From the NCBI GenBank assembly GCA_009363175.1, contig CP045205.1, positions 4,960,001-5,024,000 of the forward strand: DNA of 64,000 nt, read 5' to 3'. The notes under the pieces are model-generated. The model saw only the letters and a list, made by a program, of their open reading frames with translations. It was not told the origin of the DNA and ran no database searches. This stretch comes from Citrobacter telavivensis. GTDB lineage: Bacteria; Pseudomonadota; Gammaproteobacteria; Enterobacterales; Enterobacteriaceae. Each line of letters opens with the position of its first letter. Within the stretch, counting starts at the first letter, position 1. This document shows, piece by piece, positions 43,478 to 52,114 of the stretch. Position numbers and translations under genes: made by a program.

Positions 43478-44023
43478 TTAATTCATTTTTTTGTGGCAGC
43501 AGACGGGAGAAGTGTCATCTGCCTCAATCTGGCAAAGTTCTGTCATCGCTTCTTTCAGGTGCTTTCTGGCCCGTAGTAAACGGGATTTAAACGCCGTAAG
43601 CGTGATTCCCAGTTCATCGGCCAGGGACTGCTGGGGACGCCGGTTAAGATCGGACTCTTCAATCAGCCACCGCTCATCTTCGGGTAACGCCTGTAATGTT
43701 TCAGGCAGGCAAATATCCAGCGTTGAGATCGCATCATGGGATACATCAGGCAGTGGGGCCTCTTCTTCCAGCTCAACGAATTCCCTGGTGGTGCGGTACT
43801 CATCAATCAGCAGATTCCTCGCCGCCCGATACAGCCAGGCTCGCGGATTCTCCATTTCGCAGAAATTGTCTGAATGAGCACGGGCACGCAGGAATAGCTC
43901 TTGCAGAAGATCTGCTGCTTTTTCGCTATCACCTGTCTTCGATGTCAGAAAGCGAGAGAGTTCGGCTTCATGTTGCCGCCAGAACACACTCATGCAGTTG
44001 TTGAATGCCGTTACATCACTCAT
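43478..44023 (-). CDS. ECF-type sigma factor with cysteine tail, in the ars operon
   Basis: The 181-residue protein starts MSDVTAFNN (ATG 44023, GAGGG five bases upstream). Residues ~20-80 are sigma region 2 (LLQELFLRARAH, ENPRAWLYRAARNLLIDEYR) and ~115-160 are region 4 with a helix-turn-helix (SLADELGITLTAFKSRLLRARKHL), as in SigZ-like ECF factors. The end carries C164, C175 and C176 (SPVCCHKK). No anti-sigma gene is adjacent. It starts eight bases after arsH. Metal sensing by the tail is inference. Confidence 0.8.
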   Translation of the reverse strand: MSDVTAFNNCMSVFWRQHEAELSRFLTSKTGDSEKAADLLQELFLRARAHSDNFCEMENPRAWLYRAARNLLIDEYRTTREFVELEEEAPLPDVSHDAISTLDICLPETLQALPEDERWLIEESDLNRRPQQSLADELGITLTAFKSRLLRARKHLKEAMTELCQIEADDTSPVCCHKKMN

Positions 44024-44031
44024 ACCAGCCC

Positions 44032-44745
44032 TCAAATTTTGCTCTGATTTACTCGGCGAGAAAGTTCTTCTGCTGACTCTTTTCGTTCGCTGTAGCGATC
44101 AACGAGATAGGCTGAATTACCTCTTGTCAGCAGCGTGAATTTCACCAGCTCTTCCATCACATCCACAATGCGGTCGTAATAAGACGACTGTTTCATCCGT
44201 CCATCTTCATCAAACTCCTGCCAGGCTTTTGCCACGGAGGACTGATTTGGGATGGTGATCATCCGCATCCAGCGGCCAAGAATGCGCATCTGGTTTACGG
44301 CATTGAAAGACTGAGAGCCACCGCAGACCTGCATGACGGCAAGCGTCTTCCCCTGCGACGGGCGAACTGCCCCTTCCGATAGAGGTATCCAGTCGATTTG
44401 AGCCTTCATTATGCCGGTCATTGCACCATGGCGTTCAGGTGAACACCACACCATCCCTTCGGACCAACGAACCAGCTCACGCAATTCCATGACTTTGGGA
44501 TGCGAATCAGGCGCATCATCAGGAAGAGGCAAGCCAGAAGGATTGAAGATCCGAACTTCTGCGCCCATGGCAGTCAACAACCTTGCCGCTTCTTCAGTTG
44601 CCAGTCTGCTGTATGAACGTTCACGTACAGAGCCGTACAGCATGAGGATACGGGGAGGGTGTGGAACAGAAGGAATGCCGAATCTTGCCTCTGTAATTGA
44701 GGTATCGAACAGGCTTGCATTAACATTCTTAAGTTCAGTGCTCAT
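44032..44745 (-). CDS. arsH: ArsH NADPH-dependent FMN reductase
   Basis: The 237-residue flavoprotein has the FMN-phosphate loop YGSVRERSYSR and the conserved SPERHGAMTGIMKAQIDWIPL segment. ArsH oxidises trivalent organoarsenicals to less toxic pentavalent forms and can reduce quinones. The ATG at 44745 (TTGGAGG upstream) overlaps the end of arsR2 by 11 bases, indicating coupling. Confidence 0.93.
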   Translation of the reverse strand: MSTELKNVNASLFDTSITEARFGIPSVPHPPRILMLYGSVRERSYSRLATEEAARLLTAMGAEVRIFNPSGLPLPDDAPDSHPKVMELRELVRWSEGMVWCSPERHGAMTGIMKAQIDWIPLSEGAVRPSQGKTLAVMQVCGGSQSFNAVNQMRILGRWMRMITIPNQSSVAKAWQEFDEDGRMKQSSYYDRIVDVMEELVKFTLLTRGNSAYLVDRYSERKESAEELSRRVNQSKI

Positions 44746-45082
44746 TTTTTCCTCCAAGATCGCCATTGGTATCGTACAGTCCATCTGCCCCTGAGCAGCA
44801 TTCTTCTGTCAGAAAAGCAATCAGCGCGCCAAGGTTTTCATAGCAGGCGTGACAGTACAGTATTCTTCCTTGCCGCTCCTGACGAACCAGAGATACAGAT
44901 ATCAGAGATGAAAGATGGTGACTCAGTGTGGATGCAGGGATTTCGAGTTGCTTCTGTAGATCACCCACGGCCACGCCCTGAGGTCCGGCTTTGATTAGTC
45001 TTTTATAAATCCCGAGCCTTGTCACATGGCCAAGCTCTTTCAGCACCGACGCCGCAAAGTTCAGTTCCATATTCGTTCTCAT
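44735..45082 (-). CDS. arsR: ArsR-family repressor with C-terminal cysteine site
   Basis: The 115-residue winged-helix protein lacks the CVCDLC motif in the recognition helix and instead has C-terminal cysteines (HACYENLG and TEECCSG). This resembles ArsRs in which As(III) is bound near the C-terminus, as described for Acidithiobacillus ArsR. Helix-turn-helix: IPASTLSHHLSSL. An ATG at 45070 is an alternative start. It heads the second operon, so the two ars operons have differently built sensors. Confidence 0.85.
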   Translation of the reverse strand: MRTNMELNFAASVLKELGHVTRLGIYKRLIKAGPQGVAVGDLQKQLEIPASTLSHHLSSLISVSLVRQERQGRILYCHACYENLGALIAFLTEECCSGADGLYDTNGDLGGKNEH

Positions 45083-45089
45083 GATTGTT

Positions 45090-45117
45090 ATTTCTATATT
45101 TCTAGAATAATAGAAAT
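45090..45117 (-). promoter_or_regulatory. Candidate operator of the second arsR
   Basis: ATTTCTAT and ATAGAAAT flank a 12-base centre that itself contains the palindrome TTCTAGAA. It lies 8-35 bases before the arsR2 start in an AT-rich promoter-like region. Confidence 0.65.
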
Positions 45118-45308
45118 GAATTTTACATTCAATATTCAATGTATCTGGTTGGGAATGAAGTGAAGAACAGCCAAGAAATTGTTGTGGCCTAGTCGATAGC
45201 CACAGGAAGCTGCTGTGACTGGGCAACATATTCGCCCGGCAGACCAGGAAGAGACATCTTCATCAGCATTCCTTTCAACTAAGTAGATGGAACTCGTGTA
45301 ACAGTTGC

Positions 45309-45818
45309 TCAGGAATCCAGGACTTTCCGCCCCTGAACTATGGCATGCAGATGCTTGAGAACTTTCTGGCCATCTGTTTCCATCATGAAGGGATTTAGGT
45401 TAACCAGAGTCAGCATCATCACAATTAACCCAGCAATGACCGTTAGTGGCTGAATACCGGTAAGAGTAAAAACTGGTACTGACAGAATCACGGGCAATAA
45501 TGGACCGGCCAGCGCCGCCGCCATAACTTTCCACCTGGGGGCATCATTCGCATAGTGGTAACTGACACCTCCGTCTGGAAAAAGCAATCCAAACTTCAGG
45601 ATAAGTCTGCCCCTTTTGAACCGGAACAACACAGGTTTCCCCACTTGAAAGCGGGTTACCCGAGTTCCCAGGCACATGGCCATAAGGGCATGTCCGGATT
45701 CATGAATAAATGCGTAAAGAAAACTGAAGAGATATAAATAAACTGGCAGCATCCATCCAAGACTATCAACGATGTAATGCAGGTATTCAAAAGAATGCAA
45801 TGGAATTCCTTTAATCAT
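45309..45818 (-). CDS. M50-type (site-2-protease-like) membrane metallopeptidase
   Basis: The 169-residue, mostly hydrophobic protein has the zinc motif HESGH (in YAFIHESGHALMA, about residue 40) and a C-terminal NLNPFMMETDGQK, the NP-x-DG motif of intramembrane M50 proteases. It is small for the family, close to a minimal core. It starts 15 bp after the upstream DUF3223-like gene's stop. Its substrate is unknown; the nearby ECF sigma factor has no visible membrane anti-sigma partner. Confidence 0.75.
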   Translation of the reverse strand: MIKGIPLHSFEYLHYIVDSLGWMLPVYLYLFSFLYAFIHESGHALMAMCLGTRVTRFQVGKPVLFRFKRGRLILKFGLLFPDGGVSYHYANDAPRWKVMAAALAGPLLPVILSVPVFTLTGIQPLTVIAGLIVMMLTLVNLNPFMMETDGQKVLKHLHAIVQGRKVLDS

Positions 45819-45833
45819 AAATCCCGCCCGCCA

Positions 45834-46187
45834 TTAAATTTGTTCAGCAGCAGTTTTTGCAATTTCATCCACCGCTTCTCTGACCGAAAAGGACAAACTC
45901 TGCTTCGGCGAGAAATGTACCCAGTAGCACAGGTGAGATGCCCAGGTCTGACCGTTCTGTCGCGGCTCATAATCCACACTGAAGGCATAGATAATCCTGC
46001 CATTCAGATCAAAGCTGGTCACTTCGCAGTAACGCAGATAAAGCTCGCGTAATTCATCAAACAATTCTCCCTCTTTCAGCGGGCCCGCTTCTTTGACTGT
46101 TTCACGCTGATCCATGAAATGCCCCACAGCTGCTTTTTTGGAAGGAAACTCCCTTCCCTTGATAATCCCCTTAGTGGAACGCCCCAT
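45834..46187 (-). CDS. DUF3223/DCL-like small protein
   Basis: The 117-residue protein opens MGRSTKGIIKGREFPSKKAAVGHF, like the DUF3223 (plant DCL-like) family, which has a conserved FPSKKAA start. Function is unknown; the plant relatives act in plastid rRNA processing. CTAAGGAG precedes the start. It is the first gene of a pair with the M50 peptidase. Confidence 0.6.
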   Translation of the reverse strand: MGRSTKGIIKGREFPSKKAAVGHFMDQRETVKEAGPLKEGELFDELRELYLRYCEVTSFDLNGRIIYAFSVDYEPRQNGQTWASHLCYWVHFSPKQSLSFSVREAVDEIAKTAAEQI

Positions 46188-46261
46188 CCTTAACTCCTTA
46201 GTTGTTACGCTGCTCTATTGAGAAATCCCGCCTGTCAGGAGTTCACCTTATGACCTGGTGA

Positions 46262-46582
46262 CTATAAAAGATCCATATACCATGCCGCTTCGTCAGGACA
46301 ACCCAAATCGATCTCAAACGCCCCTTCAGGAAGCGTACGGGATTTATAACCGCCGTCAGAATACTGAATGGACCACTCTTTCATATCTGGAGCATCAAGG
46401 CGGCTGGCCATTTCCTCGTATATCCCGTTCTCCTCATCGAGAAGCACAAGAAGTGTTTCCCCCTGCGTATTCGTCGTGCGGTATAACCACATTTTTTTAC
46501 AGCCATAACCTGAAAGCATTTCCACAATTGATGAAGGGGAAAAGCTGTTGCACTGATTAGCGTATGTCGTTGTGTTGCTCAT
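46262..46582 (-). CDS. Unknown small acidic protein
   Basis: The 106-residue product from the ATG at 46582 (AAGGAAATC upstream) starts MSNTTTYANQCNSFSP. It is acidic and ends AAWYMDLL. Not recognised. The open frame extends upstream without a better start. Same strand as the preceding pair, 75 bp away. Confidence 0.55.
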   Translation of the reverse strand: MSNTTTYANQCNSFSPSSIVEMLSGYGCKKMWLYRTTNTQGETLLVLLDEENGIYEEMASRLDAPDMKEWSIQYSDGGYKSRTLPEGAFEIDLGCPDEAAWYMDLL

Positions 46583-47185
46583 AATTGATTTCCTTATCGT
46601 AAGCTTTCTACTAATTACTTTATTTATCATCACCCGCAGGACATTCCGTTGCCCGCCTGAAGTGATTAGCCAGATAACAGTCACCAACCGCAATTACCGG
46701 ACGCACCTTTCCCACACTTCCGAAAAATCCATAATAGCTTGTTTTTCGGAAATGCTGAGGGAGAGATTATCTGGAATGACCCGTTAGGTCGGTTTGAAGT
46801 GCGGAGGGTGGCTTACTATCTAATTAATTAAATTATATCACATTTTCTGATTTTGTCCCAAAAAATGTGCAAATAATAGCCATGATCCGCTTCTCGGGGT
46901 TTTCGGATCTCCATACAGTATGAAAAATACTGATGACTTTAAATCAAGAATATGAGCTGATTGTTGCTTTAGGTGCATTAATAACCAGTAAGCACAAGAA
47001 CAAATTTTTATTGCTAATGATGTAATAATAACTCGGACATTAAAATACGGTTACCATCACTTCCCGTTGAGCCAGTTTTCTCATGTCAGTATGATCGAGA
47101 AAAATCTTATCAGGATGGCACAACCTGAATACAAAATGCGCTACGATGGAAAGGCTCAGAAAACTCAGGGATAAGGAGAAAAAGA
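46583..47185. other. AT-rich gap before the defence segment
   Basis: About 600 bp without a gene. It holds the GATCCG...CGGATC dyad listed separately and a very AT-rich stretch (46820-47040), which probably contains the promoter of the AAA ATPase gene. GATAAGGAG lies eight bases before that gene's start. Confidence 0.5.
46884..46909. repeat. Dyad GATCCG-N14-CGGATC, left copy
   Basis: A 6-bp inverted repeat with a 14-base spacer, preceded by CAT. The same arms and spacing recur at 49883-49908 on the other side of the AAA ATPase gene. Confidence 0.55.
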
Positions 47186-49396
47186 ATGGCTCATCTCAGG
47201 ATCCGTGGCGTAAGAAGCTATGCGCCAGACAGGGAAATCTGCTTTGATCTCAGCAGCAAAGTGACGCTCATCTATGGCCAGAACGGCTCGGGAAAATCCA
47301 CGGTATCTGGCTATTTTTATGACAGTCAGGCCGATAAATATCGGCATTGTGCATTTGAGAGTCCGCATATCAGCCACTTTCAGGTCTTTAATCAGGAATA
47401 CATTGACAACAAATTCGCCCGTTCGGACTATCAGCCTGGAATATTCACTCTCAGCGAGGCCAATCAAGAAAGCCAAGATAAAATAAACAGTAATAATAAA
47501 GAAAGAGCAAAACTGAGTACTCGCATAGATAAGCTCAATGAAGAGATCGCAGAAAAAGAAGGGATGAAAGAAACGGTCATCGACCATTGTACCAGGGATA
47601 TATTTAACAGAACGGTAAATGACAGAAAAATCCTCAGCGATTTCCTTGATGGAGCTAAAATTAAAAGATCGTTTTACGAACGTATGGTGGCAATACCACT
47701 TTCAGACGTTCGTACCACAACTGAGGAACTGGCTGATAAATGGCGGATGTTAAATCAAAGCGAAGGAACTCTTGTCGCCGAAATTCATATTCCCCAGACC
47801 ACCGCCTTAACTGAAGACACACAAAAACTGATGCAGGAACCTGTTATGCCTGCAAGCAGCACACAATTCTCTGCGCTCATTCAGAAAATCGGTAACGCAG
47901 ACTGGGTGCGCCAGGGACAGCATTATATAAACGACGATATTTGCCCGTTCTGCCAGCAGCCCTTTGATGTCATTACGTTTTCGCGCGAACTCACTCAGAT
48001 GTTCGATGAGACATATCAGACTTCTCTTGGGATGCTGAGCCAGGCAGCAGAACGACTTGCTGAGGACTGTGATAACTTGGCCGAATTTGAACGCCGTGTT
48101 GCGATCCATACTTTCGTTGATGATGGAAGTCAGATTTTGTCTCTGGTGAAAGCGGTAAATAAATGCTTTCAGATTTTGTTGCAGCAACTCCTTAATAAAA
48201 TTAAAGAACCTTCTCTGAAGATACAACCTGAGAACATTCAAGAACCCCTGTTGTTACTCCAGAATGAAGTGGATGCTTTCAATACCCGGGTACGGGAAAA
48301 TAACCGTCTTGCTGAAAATTTCACCCAAGAAAAACAGACCCTGTACGCTGATGTCATGGCGCACCTCAGAAGGATTTGCGATGAGTTCTTTACCGAACGC
48401 GACAGGCAGCTTGGTGAGCTTCAGAATGAAGTTAACAGCAGGTTGCGTGAAGCTGAGAGCCTCGCTGCAAATAAGAAGCAGCTGGATGACGAGACGAATG
48501 CGTTGACCAGACAACTCTCCGACATACAACCAACCATTGACATTATCAACGCGAATCTCAGGCTGCTGGGGATCACTGGCTTTGAAATAATCTGCCATGA
48601 TGCTGAAATGAAACTATACCGTCTGCGCCGAGGAAGCGAACCTGAAAAGGCGGAAGTATTCAAATCCCTCAGCGAGGGTGAGAAAACCATCGTTTCTTTC
48701 CTCTACTTTATTGAATCGTGCTCGGGAAGTCTCACTCCCGAAACCGTTAATCCTGAAAATAAACTCATTGTCATTGACGATCCGATTTCCAGCCTGTCAC
48801 ATAATTATATCTATGAGGTCGCTGCACTCATCAAACGTAAAATAATCAAGGCAGGCGCAGCAAGGCATGTCGTTATACTTACTCACAACATGTTTTTCTT
48901 CCAGGAAATACTGTTAAACAGCGGCCGCCTACAGGATAACAGAGAAGCACCGGTAAACTGGTCTTTGCTTCGCATCGTTAAATCTGACTACAGTTCCTGC
49001 GAAAAGCTTTCCATGCACGAGATGCTCAATGAATATCAGGCGTTATGGCAGACCCTGAAAGATGTCAGGGATGAGAAAACCCAGCCCGTTGTGCTTTTTA
49101 ATACGATGAGGAATATTCTTGAGTACTATTTCAGTTTCTCCTGCAAAAATGAAAAACTGAAAGATGCCCTTGAGTCTCTGGCAAGCGAACACAGTGATGC
49201 TGGAGAATATGATTCATTTTACCGGGCAATCAACCGGCACTCTCATTCCGATGGCAGAAATATTTTATCGACCGGTGCCATCGATAAGGAACGCTATCTG
49301 AAAATGTTCAGAAGAGTATTTATTCAGACTGATGACGATGAACACTATCTTGCAATGATGGGGGAGTCTGAAGAACAGCGAGAAACAGGTGTTTAA
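47186..49396 (+). CDS. RloC/PrrC-like AAA ATPase, putative anticodon nuclease
   Basis: The 736-residue protein has an ABC/SMC-type ATPase of the AAA_13 group: Walker A YGQNGSGKST (30-39), signature SLSEGEKT and Walker B LIVIDDPISSLS. These are split by a long coiled-coil region with CPFC at 253-256, like the zinc hook of Rad50 and RloC. The C-terminal part has R642-x3-E646 and H685/H687 (NRHSHS), which matches the Arg-Glu-His triad of PrrC/RloC anticodon nucleases. It would cut tRNA upon phage attack. No hsd genes are adjacent, as for RloC. Nuclease activity is inferred. Confidence 0.7.
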   Translation: MAHLRIRGVRSYAPDREICFDLSSKVTLIYGQNGSGKSTVSGYFYDSQADKYRHCAFESPHISHFQVFNQEYIDNKFARSDYQPGIFTLSEANQESQDKINSNNKERAKLSTRIDKLNEEIAEKEGMKETVIDHCTRDIFNRTVNDRKILSDFLDGAKIKRSFYERMVAIPLSDVRTTTEELADKWRMLNQSEGTLVAEIHIPQTTALTEDTQKLMQEPVMPASSTQFSALIQKIGNADWVRQGQHYINDDICPFCQQPFDVITFSRELTQMFDETYQTSLGMLSQAAERLAEDCDNLAEFERRVAIHTFVDDGSQILSLVKAVNKCFQILLQQLLNKIKEPSLKIQPENIQEPLLLLQNEVDAFNTRVRENNRLAENFTQEKQTLYADVMAHLRRICDEFFTERDRQLGELQNEVNSRLREAESLAANKKQLDDETNALTRQLSDIQPTIDIINANLRLLGITGFEIICHDAEMKLYRLRRGSEPEKAEVFKSLSEGEKTIVSFLYFIESCSGSLTPETVNPENKLIVIDDPISSLSHNYIYEVAALIKRKIIKAGAARHVVILTHNMFFFQEILLNSGRLQDNREAPVNWSLLRIVKSDYSSCEKLSMHEMLNEYQALWQTLKDVRDEKTQPVVLFNTMRNILEYYFSFSCKNEKLKDALESLASEHSDAGEYDSFYRAINRHSHSDGRNILSTGAIDKERYLKMFRRVFIQTDDDEHYLAMMGESEEQRETGV

Positions 49397-50158
49397 ACAA
49401 GAAGCATCGTCACCTACGGGTACCGTTCATTTAACGCGTCGGGAGCGAGCGCATGTGATTACGCACATGCTCTACGCGCCCGAAACGAAAACGTGTATAC
49501 CGTACAACGGGTACAATTTTCGGTTTCATGGCGGGTTTTCCTTTTACAGTCCGGCTTCTGCCGGAAGTCCCTGTAACCATTTACAGGCGGTAAAAAGTGC
49601 AGAGGGGAACACCCGAGGTGACGACAACGGATTATAAACACCGTTCCGGTTAGAGGTAAACTATTTCCATAACATAAGCATGGAGAATGAGTGTTCCAGG
49701 TTAGGCGCACCTCCTCTGGATTCGTAGGATCCTTCCGGATGTCCAACCCTGCTAGCGATCAGTGATTAATGAATTACAACTACCCGCCGATAGACCTACC
49801 AGCTTCACCAGACCAATTAGCCGATAGCTTCAGTCCAAAAGGGTCCCCCTTCCTGCCATCAGAATTTAATAGGTTGAGGCATGATCCGGTTTTTGCTTTT
49901 TTCGGATCACGTATGACAAAACGCATGATATTTCCTGTAAATGCAATTATGCATAACATTTATATTCATAAATGTTAAAAGTGCGAAATTAGCATCAGTT
50001 GCTGATTATTATTAACATTTCAGCAACAAACTGCATCCCACCCGCTTCGTTAAAAAAACCGAAGGTCATCAGAAGCGCTCTCTGATCGTCCCGGGCTGAG
50101 ACGGTGGCAGCGTCACGGGTAATGTCTCTATTTTATTGGTCGTGAGGAAGGCCGGATA
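49397..50158. other. Non-coding gap with hairpins
   Basis: About 760 bp. It has a hairpin GAGCGCATGTG...CACATGCTC near 49446-49472, the second GATCCG dyad, and scattered short frames (49389-49637 and 49769-49978) without ribosome sites or recognisable products. I see no gene. Confidence 0.45.
49883..49908. repeat. Dyad GATCCG-N14-CGGATC, right copy
   Basis: Same arms and same 14-base spacing as the copy at 46884-46909, also preceded by AT. The spacer here is T-rich (GTTTTTGCTTTTTT). The two copies bracket the putative anticodon nuclease gene. Confidence 0.55.
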
Positions 50159-50293
50159 ATGGCCAAACTAAGAAGCCATAGCATTGGGGGCAGCCTGCTG
50201 ATCTGGTATGATCAAGCAGAGGCTCATCTCAATGAGCAATCCCCGCAACAAGTTTTTTCGGGGTGCAACAGACCCTTTAGTGTCCAGGACTGA
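50159..50293 (+). CDS. 44-aa micro-gene with YDQAEAHLNEQ core (copy 2)
   Basis: An ATG at 50159, with AGGAAGG seven bases upstream, opens a 44-codon frame ending in TGA. Residues 17-31 (YDQAEAHLNEQSPQQ) match copy 1 at 41081 in 14 of 15 positions, mostly by different codons. The ends differ. It lies 100 bp before the HNH endonuclease gene on the same strand. Function unknown. Confidence 0.6.
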   Translation: MAKLRSHSIGGSLLIWYDQAEAHLNEQSPQQVFSGCNRPFSVQD

Positions 50294-50393
50294 AAAAAAA
50301 GAAAGCACGGTCTCTGAGAGACTACTGTCCTTACGCAACCATACCGGTTAGCGAGCTTTATATTTTCATTATGACTATTTGTATAACAGGGGA

Positions 50394-51308
50394 ATGAATG
50401 TGATTAAAAAAATATGCGAAGTGATTGATGGAGAGTATGTCTGTGACATTGATATCAGTGTGGAAGAATGGAAAACTTTATTAACAAATGATAAAGTTTT
50501 TGACACAAAAAGTATTGCAGCGTTAAAAAAATGGTTTATTGAGCCAAATCATTCCTGCACATGCTTCGATATTGGTAAGAAGTACGACCTGCACAGCATG
50601 AGTGCTAATGGTGTCATAAACGGACTGGGTGGCAGAGTTCAAAAAGAACTTGGTAGATTCGAGGTTAAAGGTGTCGGAAATATCGCATGCGGTACAAAAT
50701 TCATTACCGTAATGAAGAGTAAAGAAATCGGCGGAAAACCCAAAAGAAACTTATGGACAATTCGTGAGGAACTTGTTCAGGCAATTAACGAACTGGATTT
50801 TTTTGGTACAACAGAAATGGCCAGCAGTGAGTATTACTCTGACGATGAGTTGATCAATGCCATAGAGAAAAGTAATATCTTTGACAACGTTCAGACGTTT
50901 GAATATACAGGGGAAGCCAAACCAAAGAAAAATGCAATAGAAGTAAAAAATGGCCTCTCGTATCCCAGGAGTAAAGGCGTATCCCAAAATGCGCTGAATA
51001 AAGCAGGTTACAGATGTGAAGTCGATAGTGACCACCCAACATTCAGAAGGCGAAATTCATCCTTAAATTACACAGAACCTCATCACATTGTACCTATGTC
51101 CAGGCAAGATGCTTTTGACACATCTCTTGATGTTGAAGAAAATATCATATCTCTGTGTTGCAATTGCCATAAACAAATTCACTTTGGTCAGGGTTATGAA
51201 GATATGCTGAAAGAAATATACACTGCGCGAAAAAGGTTATTAAAAAAAGTTGGTATTGATATATCACTGGAAAACTTGATTCTTTATTACAAAATGGAAA
51301 GTAAGTGA
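50394..51308 (+). CDS. HNH endonuclease
   Basis: The ~304-residue protein has a C-terminal HNH domain: EPHHIVPMSRQDAF (residues ~227-240), an Asn in VEENIISLCCNCHKQIHFG and zinc-type cysteines (CCNC). The N-terminal ~180 residues are a probable DNA- or target-recognition part without known motif. Such stand-alone proteins are often restriction enzymes in defence islands. Start: ATG 50394 or GTG 50400, the latter better spaced from AGGGGA. The codon use is AT-rich. Confidence 0.75.
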   Translation: MNVIKKICEVIDGEYVCDIDISVEEWKTLLTNDKVFDTKSIAALKKWFIEPNHSCTCFDIGKKYDLHSMSANGVINGLGGRVQKELGRFEVKGVGNIACGTKFITVMKSKEIGGKPKRNLWTIREELVQAINELDFFGTTEMASSEYYSDDELINAIEKSNIFDNVQTFEYTGEAKPKKNAIEVKNGLSYPRSKGVSQNALNKAGYRCEVDSDHPTFRRRNSSLNYTEPHHIVPMSRQDAFDTSLDVEENIISLCCNCHKQIHFGQGYEDMLKEIYTARKRLLKKVGIDISLENLILYYKMESK

Positions 51309-51614
51309 GATTCAAACGAGAGTGATACCTTCGTTTTATTGGTCGGGATGAACAGCAGATGATGTTTCCGGCAAGTATCGGGTCCAGAAACTTTCTGTTA
51401 AAAAAGAGGTAAAAGTAGTCTTGAGCCCTGACTGCGAATTGCCATTGCGCATGACCAGAGAACAGGACGAACCCCTGCCAAACCCAGGCATGAGAAACAC
51501 CTTTAAAACATAGACTTAATTAAAATCAGCAATTCCCATCGAAATAATAAGCAAGCAGAATTGGCTCAGGTGAATTTCACTCGGTGCAGTGCATGCGTTG
51601 GGGGGGTAAAAGGA
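51309..51614. other. Gap between HNH gene and sil region
   Basis: About 300 bp with no gene or clear repeat; a run of seven Gs (51600-51606) precedes a terminator. Confidence 0.5.
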
Positions 51615-51638
51615 AAAACCCGAAATGAATCGGGTTTT
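51615..51638. terminator. Bidirectional terminator
   Basis: AAAACCCGA and TCGGGTTTT form a 9-bp stem with T runs on both strands, 76 bp after the DUF305 gene's stop. Confidence 0.85.
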
Positions 51639-51714
51639 GATTAATTAACGATTAACAGGTTCCCGTGCCCGGGAACACTCTGACTGTACGCGCAATATAT
51701 TATTTCCGCAATCA

Positions 51715-52065
51715 TTATTTTTGATTACCAAGCCATTTATTCATCTGCTCAATTTCACCTTTTTGAGCTTTAATGATGTCCTGCGCGAGCTTTCTCATTT
51801 CCGGATCTTTTCCGTATTTTAGCTCGGTCTCAGCCATTGCTATTGCCCCTTCATGGTGTGCTACCATGCCTTTCGCAAAAGCCTTGTCGGGATCGGACTC
51901 TTTTACAGCGGCCATCATTTTGTCATGCATACCTTTCATGCCGGACATATATTCCTGTGACGATGCCGATGAGGATATATCTGACATTTTCATTTCTGAA
52001 TGTTCTGCGGAAATCGCTGGCAGGGATAACATCAGTATAACAAAAAGCGAATTTGTGATTTTCAT
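51715..52065 (-). CDS. DUF305 periplasmic metal-binding-type protein
   Basis: The 116-residue protein has a signal peptide (residues 1-20, ending AISA) and the DUF305 motif MVAHHEGAIAMAETEL (about residues 67-82), with many Met and His residues (MKMSDI, YMSGMKGMHDKMM). DUF305 proteins, including CopM-like ones, are linked to copper handling in the periplasm. It lies downstream of silE with a terminator between them, at the edge of the silver/copper locus. Confidence 0.85.
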   Translation of the reverse strand: MKITNSLFVILMLSLPAISAEHSEMKMSDISSSASSQEYMSGMKGMHDKMMAAVKESDPDKAFAKGMVAHHEGAIAMAETELKYGKDPEMRKLAQDIIKAQKGEIEQMNKWLGNQK

Positions 52066-52114
52066 ATAATAAACCCTTTCAGATGGTTACCGGATAAGTT
52101 TAGCTGAGTCAGAC

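Noticed and set aside
49389..49637. 82-codon frame overlapping the end of the anticodon-nuclease-like gene
   Set aside because: It begins at GTG with no ribosome site and runs through a hairpin; composition looks random.
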